Positions 5,989-8,447 of a stretch of 8,447 nucleotides of DNA are shown here, one piece after another (within the stretch, counting starts at the first letter, position 1; each line of letters begins with the position of its first letter). A program made the position numbers and the translations under genes. Under the pieces are notes generated by a model that was not told the DNA's origin, did no database searches, and saw only the letters and a program-made list of their open reading frames with translations. The DNA is from Bacillota bacterium (GTDB taxonomy: Bacteria > Bacillota > Clostridia > Lachnospirales > Bianqueaceae). The stretch covers positions 1 through 8,447 of the forward strand of contig JAFVHC010000196.1 of NCBI GenBank assembly GCA_017474705.1, in the 5' to 3' direction.

Positions 5989-6357
5989 ATGAAGATGTAT
6001 AAATGTGAACATTGCGGCAATATCATTGCCTATATCGAAGAAGTCGGCTGCCGCGTCCAGTGCTGCGGCGAGGAAATGAAGCTCATGGAACCCAACACGA
6101 CGGATGCTGCGGGCGAAAAGCACGTCCCCGTTATCCAAGTGGAAGGCCAGACGGTCATGGTGACGGTCGGTTCCGTTGAACATCCCATGCTGGAAGCCCA
6201 TTACATCAAATGGATCCTGCTGGAGACCAAAGAAGGCCGTCAGCGCAAGACATTGAAGCCGGGCGACAAGCCGGTCGCGGTCTTTGCGCTTACACCGGGC
6301 GATGAAGTCGTCGCCGCTTATGAATACTGCAACCTGCACGGTCTGTGGAAAGCTTAA
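5989..6357 (+). CDS. dfx: Desulfoferrodoxin, superoxide reductase
   Basis: This enzyme reduces superoxide to hydrogen peroxide without releasing oxygen, a standard anaerobe defence. The 122-residue protein is a two-iron (class I) type. The N-terminal desulforedoxin site has C6, C9, C25 and C26 (KCEHCGN and QCCGEE). The C-terminal catalytic Fe(His)4Cys site has H45 with its neighbouring lysine in EKHVP, H65 (VEHPM), H71 (EAHYIKW), and C114 and H117 (CNLHGLW). All ligands are present. ATG at 5989 has a consensus AAAGGAGG (5972-5979) 9 bases upstream, overlapping the rubrerythrin stop, which is 15 bases before. The pair forms a superoxide-to-peroxide-to-water route in one transcript and ends at a terminator. 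The electron donor, probably a rubredoxin, is not encoded nearby. Confidence 0.97.
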   Translation: MKMYKCEHCGNIIAYIEEVGCRVQCCGEEMKLMEPNTTDAAGEKHVPVIQVEGQTVMVTVGSVEHPMLEAHYIKWILLETKEGRQRKTLKPGDKPVAVFALTPGDEVVAAYEYCNLHGLWKA

Positions 6358-6370
6358 ATCAAAATCGCAA

Positions 6371-6413
6371 AGAGAGGGACCTCCTACCATGGCGGCATGG
6401 AGGTCTCTTTTTT
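6371..6413 (+). terminator. Intrinsic terminator of the rbr-dfx operon
   Basis: GACCTCC (6378-6384) pairs with GGAGGTC (6399-6405). The stem is extended outward by the purine run AGAGAGG against TCTCTTTT, using A-U, G-C and G-U pairs. The T run at 6408-6413 follows at once. The loop is about 14 bases and itself contains a small CCAT/ATGG palindrome. It sits 13 bases after the superoxide reductase stop. Confidence 0.82.
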
Positions 6414-6418
6414 ATGGA

Positions 6419-6447
6419 TTGAAAATTTTGCGGTTTTCCAGTATAAT
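6419..6447 (+). promoter_or_regulatory. Sigma-A promoter of the M13 peptidase gene
   Basis: A -35 TTGAAA (6419-6424, one base off TTGACA in the core positions plus a matching last A) and a perfect -10 TATAAT (6442-6447) are separated by 17 bases. The predicted start is near 6454, giving a leader of about 35 bases. The ribosome binding site AGAGG (6476-6480) is 8 bases before the ATG at 6489. It begins only a few bases after the preceding terminator. Confidence 0.8.
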
Positions 6448-6488
6448 ACGCAAGGAATCTTAATGCAGAAAGGAAAGAGGATGACCAT

Positions 6489-8378
6489 ATGGAAAATAAA
6501 GTAAGGATCCAGGATGACCTGTACGAGTTTGTCAACGGCGCGTGGCTGAGCACGGCCGTCATTCCGGACGATAAGTCCACCGCGGGTGGTTTCGCAGATC
6601 TGGATGAGGGGGTCGAGAAGATCCTGATGGCTGATTTTGCCGCGTTTGCTGCAGGGGAAAAGTCCTGTGATATCACGGGCATGGAGGATGCCGTCCGTCT
6701 GTACCGCAAGGTCCTGGATGTGGAACGGAGAAACAGTGAGGGCTTAGCCCCCGTCCTGCCCTTGCTGGCGCAGATCCGGAGCATCGACTCAGTACAGCAG
6801 CTCAACGCCCAGGCATATGAACTGATGCTGAAGGGGGTGGATCTTCCGGTGCAGATCGGCGTGGAAGCGGATATGAAGAATGCATCCGTCAACGCCTTGT
6901 TCCTGATGGGTCCCGACATCATCCTGCCGGATACTTCCTATTATGGACAGCCGAACGGAGACCAGTTGCTGGAAGTCTATCGGACCATGGCCGCGGAAGC
7001 GTTGAAACAAACGGATCTCAGTGAAGAAGAGCAGAAAGCGTACGTCGATGATACCATCGCCTATGACGGTCTTGTGGCACAGAAGGTCAAGAGCCGTCTG
7101 GAATGGGCGGATTACGTCAAGAATTATAACCCCATGACCTTGGAGGAAGTCTGCGTGCAGACAGCACCGTTCGATCTGAAGGGACTCCTTGGACGGTTCT
7201 ATGGTGATCAGCTGCCGGAGCAGGTCGTGGTATATGATCCCCGCGCCATCAAAGAGATGAACGGGTATTTCAATGATGACAACTTCGTCAAGTACCTGCA
7301 CTGGACGTACGTGCGGACACTGCTCAGAATGAGCGCGTATCTGTCGGAAGCATTGGCATCGAACGCCACCGTCTTCCGCCGTACACTGATGGGCATCAAG
7401 GAAGATCCGACACTGGATAAACAGGCCTATCGGATGGCAGGCCGCGTCTTCAGCGAACCGGTCGGCATGTACTACGGCAGGACCTATTTTGGCGAAGAGG
7501 CCAAGGCGGACGTCGTTTCCATGGTACGGAAGATCATAGACACCTATAAACTGCGTGTCAGACGGAACACCTTCCTGGAAGAGCAGACCAAAGATAAAGC
7601 CATTGCCAAGCTTTCGACCATCACCATCAAGATGGGGTATCCGGATGAGGTCAGACCTTTCTTCGGACAGCTGAAAGTAGAGGAAACGGCTTCTTACTAT
7701 CAGGCGATGGAAGATATACGGTGCAAGCAGATCCTTGAGCAGATGGGGCGTCTTCATCTGCCTGTCGACCGCGGCGAATGGATGATGCCCGGCCATATGG
7801 TCAATGCCTGCTACGATCCCAATCGCAACGATATCACCTTCCCGGCAGCGATCCTGCAGTATTCGCTGCAGCAGTCCGTCAGCGAGAACCTGGGCGGCAT
7901 CGGCGCGGTCATTTCCCACGAGATCTCCCATGCGTTCGATAACAATGGCGCTCAGTTCGACGAATATGGCAACCTGAACAACTGGTGGAGCGACAAGGAC
8001 CAGGAAGCCTTCAAGGCATTGACGCAGGACATGATCGAACAGTGGGACGGTATCGAATATCGCGGTGGTACGGTCAATGGTGAGCTGGTCGTCAGCGAAA
8101 ACATCGCGGACAACGGTGGCATGGCGGTCACGTTGGAGATCATGCATCAGACGGAAGGTGCGGATTTCGCCGAGTACTTCAAAAACTGGGGCCGTGTCTG
8201 GTGCTTGAAAGCACGTGACGAGTATGTCCAGATGCTGCTGAAGATCGACGTGCATTCTCCGGCAAAACTCAGGGCCAACATCCAGGTGCGGAACTTCCCC
8301 GAATGGTATGAAACGTTCAACGTTAAGGAAACGGATCAGATGTTCATTCCGGAGGATAAGCGGATCATCATCTGGTAA
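6489..8378 (+). CDS. pepO: M13-family zinc metallopeptidase (PepO/neprilysin type)
   Basis: This 629-residue endopeptidase belongs to the neprilysin family, which cleaves oligopeptides before hydrophobic residues. The gluzincin motif H477-E-I-S-H481 holds zinc with E478 as catalytic base. The third ligand is E537 in ENIADNGG, with D541 orienting the histidine. The substrate-binding segment is VNACYDPNRND (from 438), followed by FPAAILQ. H589 and R595 in DVHSPAKLR match the transition-state and substrate-carboxylate residues of neprilysin. The protein ends in a family-typical Trp. It has no signal peptide or membrane anchor, so it is probably a cytoplasmic peptidase that degrades imported or internal peptides, as in lactic acid bacteria. 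The length is normal. It is monocistronic, with its own promoter and terminator. An out-of-frame ATG at 6481 opens only a 7-codon frame. Confidence 0.96.
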   Translation: MENKVRIQDDLYEFVNGAWLSTAVIPDDKSTAGGFADLDEGVEKILMADFAAFAAGEKSCDITGMEDAVRLYRKVLDVERRNSEGLAPVLPLLAQIRSIDSVQQLNAQAYELMLKGVDLPVQIGVEADMKNASVNALFLMGPDIILPDTSYYGQPNGDQLLEVYRTMAAEALKQTDLSEEEQKAYVDDTIAYDGLVAQKVKSRLEWADYVKNYNPMTLEEVCVQTAPFDLKGLLGRFYGDQLPEQVVVYDPRAIKEMNGYFNDDNFVKYLHWTYVRTLLRMSAYLSEALASNATVFRRTLMGIKEDPTLDKQAYRMAGRVFSEPVGMYYGRTYFGEEAKADVVSMVRKIIDTYKLRVRRNTFLEEQTKDKAIAKLSTITIKMGYPDEVRPFFGQLKVEETASYYQAMEDIRCKQILEQMGRLHLPVDRGEWMMPGHMVNACYDPNRNDITFPAAILQYSLQQSVSENLGGIGAVISHEISHAFDNNGAQFDEYGNLNNWWSDKDQEAFKALTQDMIEQWDGIEYRGGTVNGELVVSENIADNGGMAVTLEIMHQTEGADFAEYFKNWGRVWCLKARDEYVQMLLKIDVHSPAKLRANIQVRNFPEWYETFNVKETDQMFIPEDKRIIIW

Positions 8379-8392
8379 GATCGATCAAGGAT

Positions 8393-8442
8393 CCGGCCTT
8401 CTCGTATCAAATATGCGAGGAGGCCGGTTTTTTATTTTTTTT
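8393..8442 (+). terminator. Strong intrinsic terminator after the M13 peptidase gene
   Basis: CCGGCCTTCTCG (8393-8404) pairs with CGAGGAGGCCGG (8416-8427), 12 pairs including one G-U. The stem is extended inward by TAT/ATG (one more G-U) around the loop CAAAT. Six T (8428-8433), one A and eight more T (8435-8442) follow. It begins 14 bases after the stop and is the strongest terminator in the window. Confidence 0.92.
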
Positions 8443-8447
8443 GTAAA

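Noticed and set aside
5146..6390. Antisense open frame of 414 codons across the kinase end, rubrerythrin and superoxide reductase
   Set aside because: It runs through two certain + strand genes, a promoter and two terminators, and encodes no known motif. It is a compositional shadow.
6789..8255. Antisense open frame of 488 codons opposite the M13 peptidase gene
   Set aside because: It lies wholly within a gene that has clear catalytic motifs on the + strand. The translation has no recognisable domain and looks like the complement of biased codons.
1..8447. Frequent GATC and several GGATCC sites
   Set aside because: The excess appears to come from common codon pairs such as those ending in G followed by ATC (Ile). 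I cannot count significance here, and no clustering suggested an origin or regulatory role.

Overview
The window reads as chromosomal DNA from an anaerobic member of the Bacillota (Firmicutes). The supporting signs are strong AGGAGG-type ribosome binding sites, textbook sigma-A promoters, tight co-directional gene packing, intrinsic terminators with U tracts, and a rubrerythrin-superoxide reductase pair typical of anaerobes. Base composition looks near 50% G+C. That would fit some Erysipelotrichia or Clostridia, but the exact lineage is an inference and not secure. All supported genes are on the + strand, and no gap exceeds about 130 bases.

Left part (1-937): a cytoplasmic BspA-type leucine-rich repeat protein is followed by an extended -10 promoter and a small three-helix membrane protein of unknown function.

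Centre (989-5363): six tightly packed genes encode a NapH-like membrane iron-sulfur protein, a radical SAM enzyme, a SAM-dependent methyltransferase, a nitrilase-superfamily hydrolase, a GNAT acetyltransferase and a PRK/uridine-kinase-like P-loop kinase. They are joined by a 4-base overlap or gaps of 2 to 16 bases and end at one hairpin terminator. They look like one transcript, perhaps started by the promoter at 544-572. The enzyme mix suggests a small-molecule or peptide modification pathway, but the substrate cannot be read from the sequence. The first gene is cut by an in-frame TAG at 1253-1255, although the same frame continues with an intact iron-sulfur domain. This is the most unusual signal in the window.

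Right part (5368-8442): a bicistronic oxidative-stress unit (rubrerythrin, then desulfoferrodoxin/superoxide reductase) has its own promoter and terminator. It is followed by a monocistronic M13-family metallopeptidase (PepO type), also with its own promoter and strong terminator. Both are well-known gene types and appear intact.

No rRNA, tRNA, CRISPR array, insertion sequence, phage gene or large repeat was seen. I did not find a convincing new system. The best candidates for follow-up are the interrupted iron-sulfur gene and the uncharacterised six-gene operon it heads.
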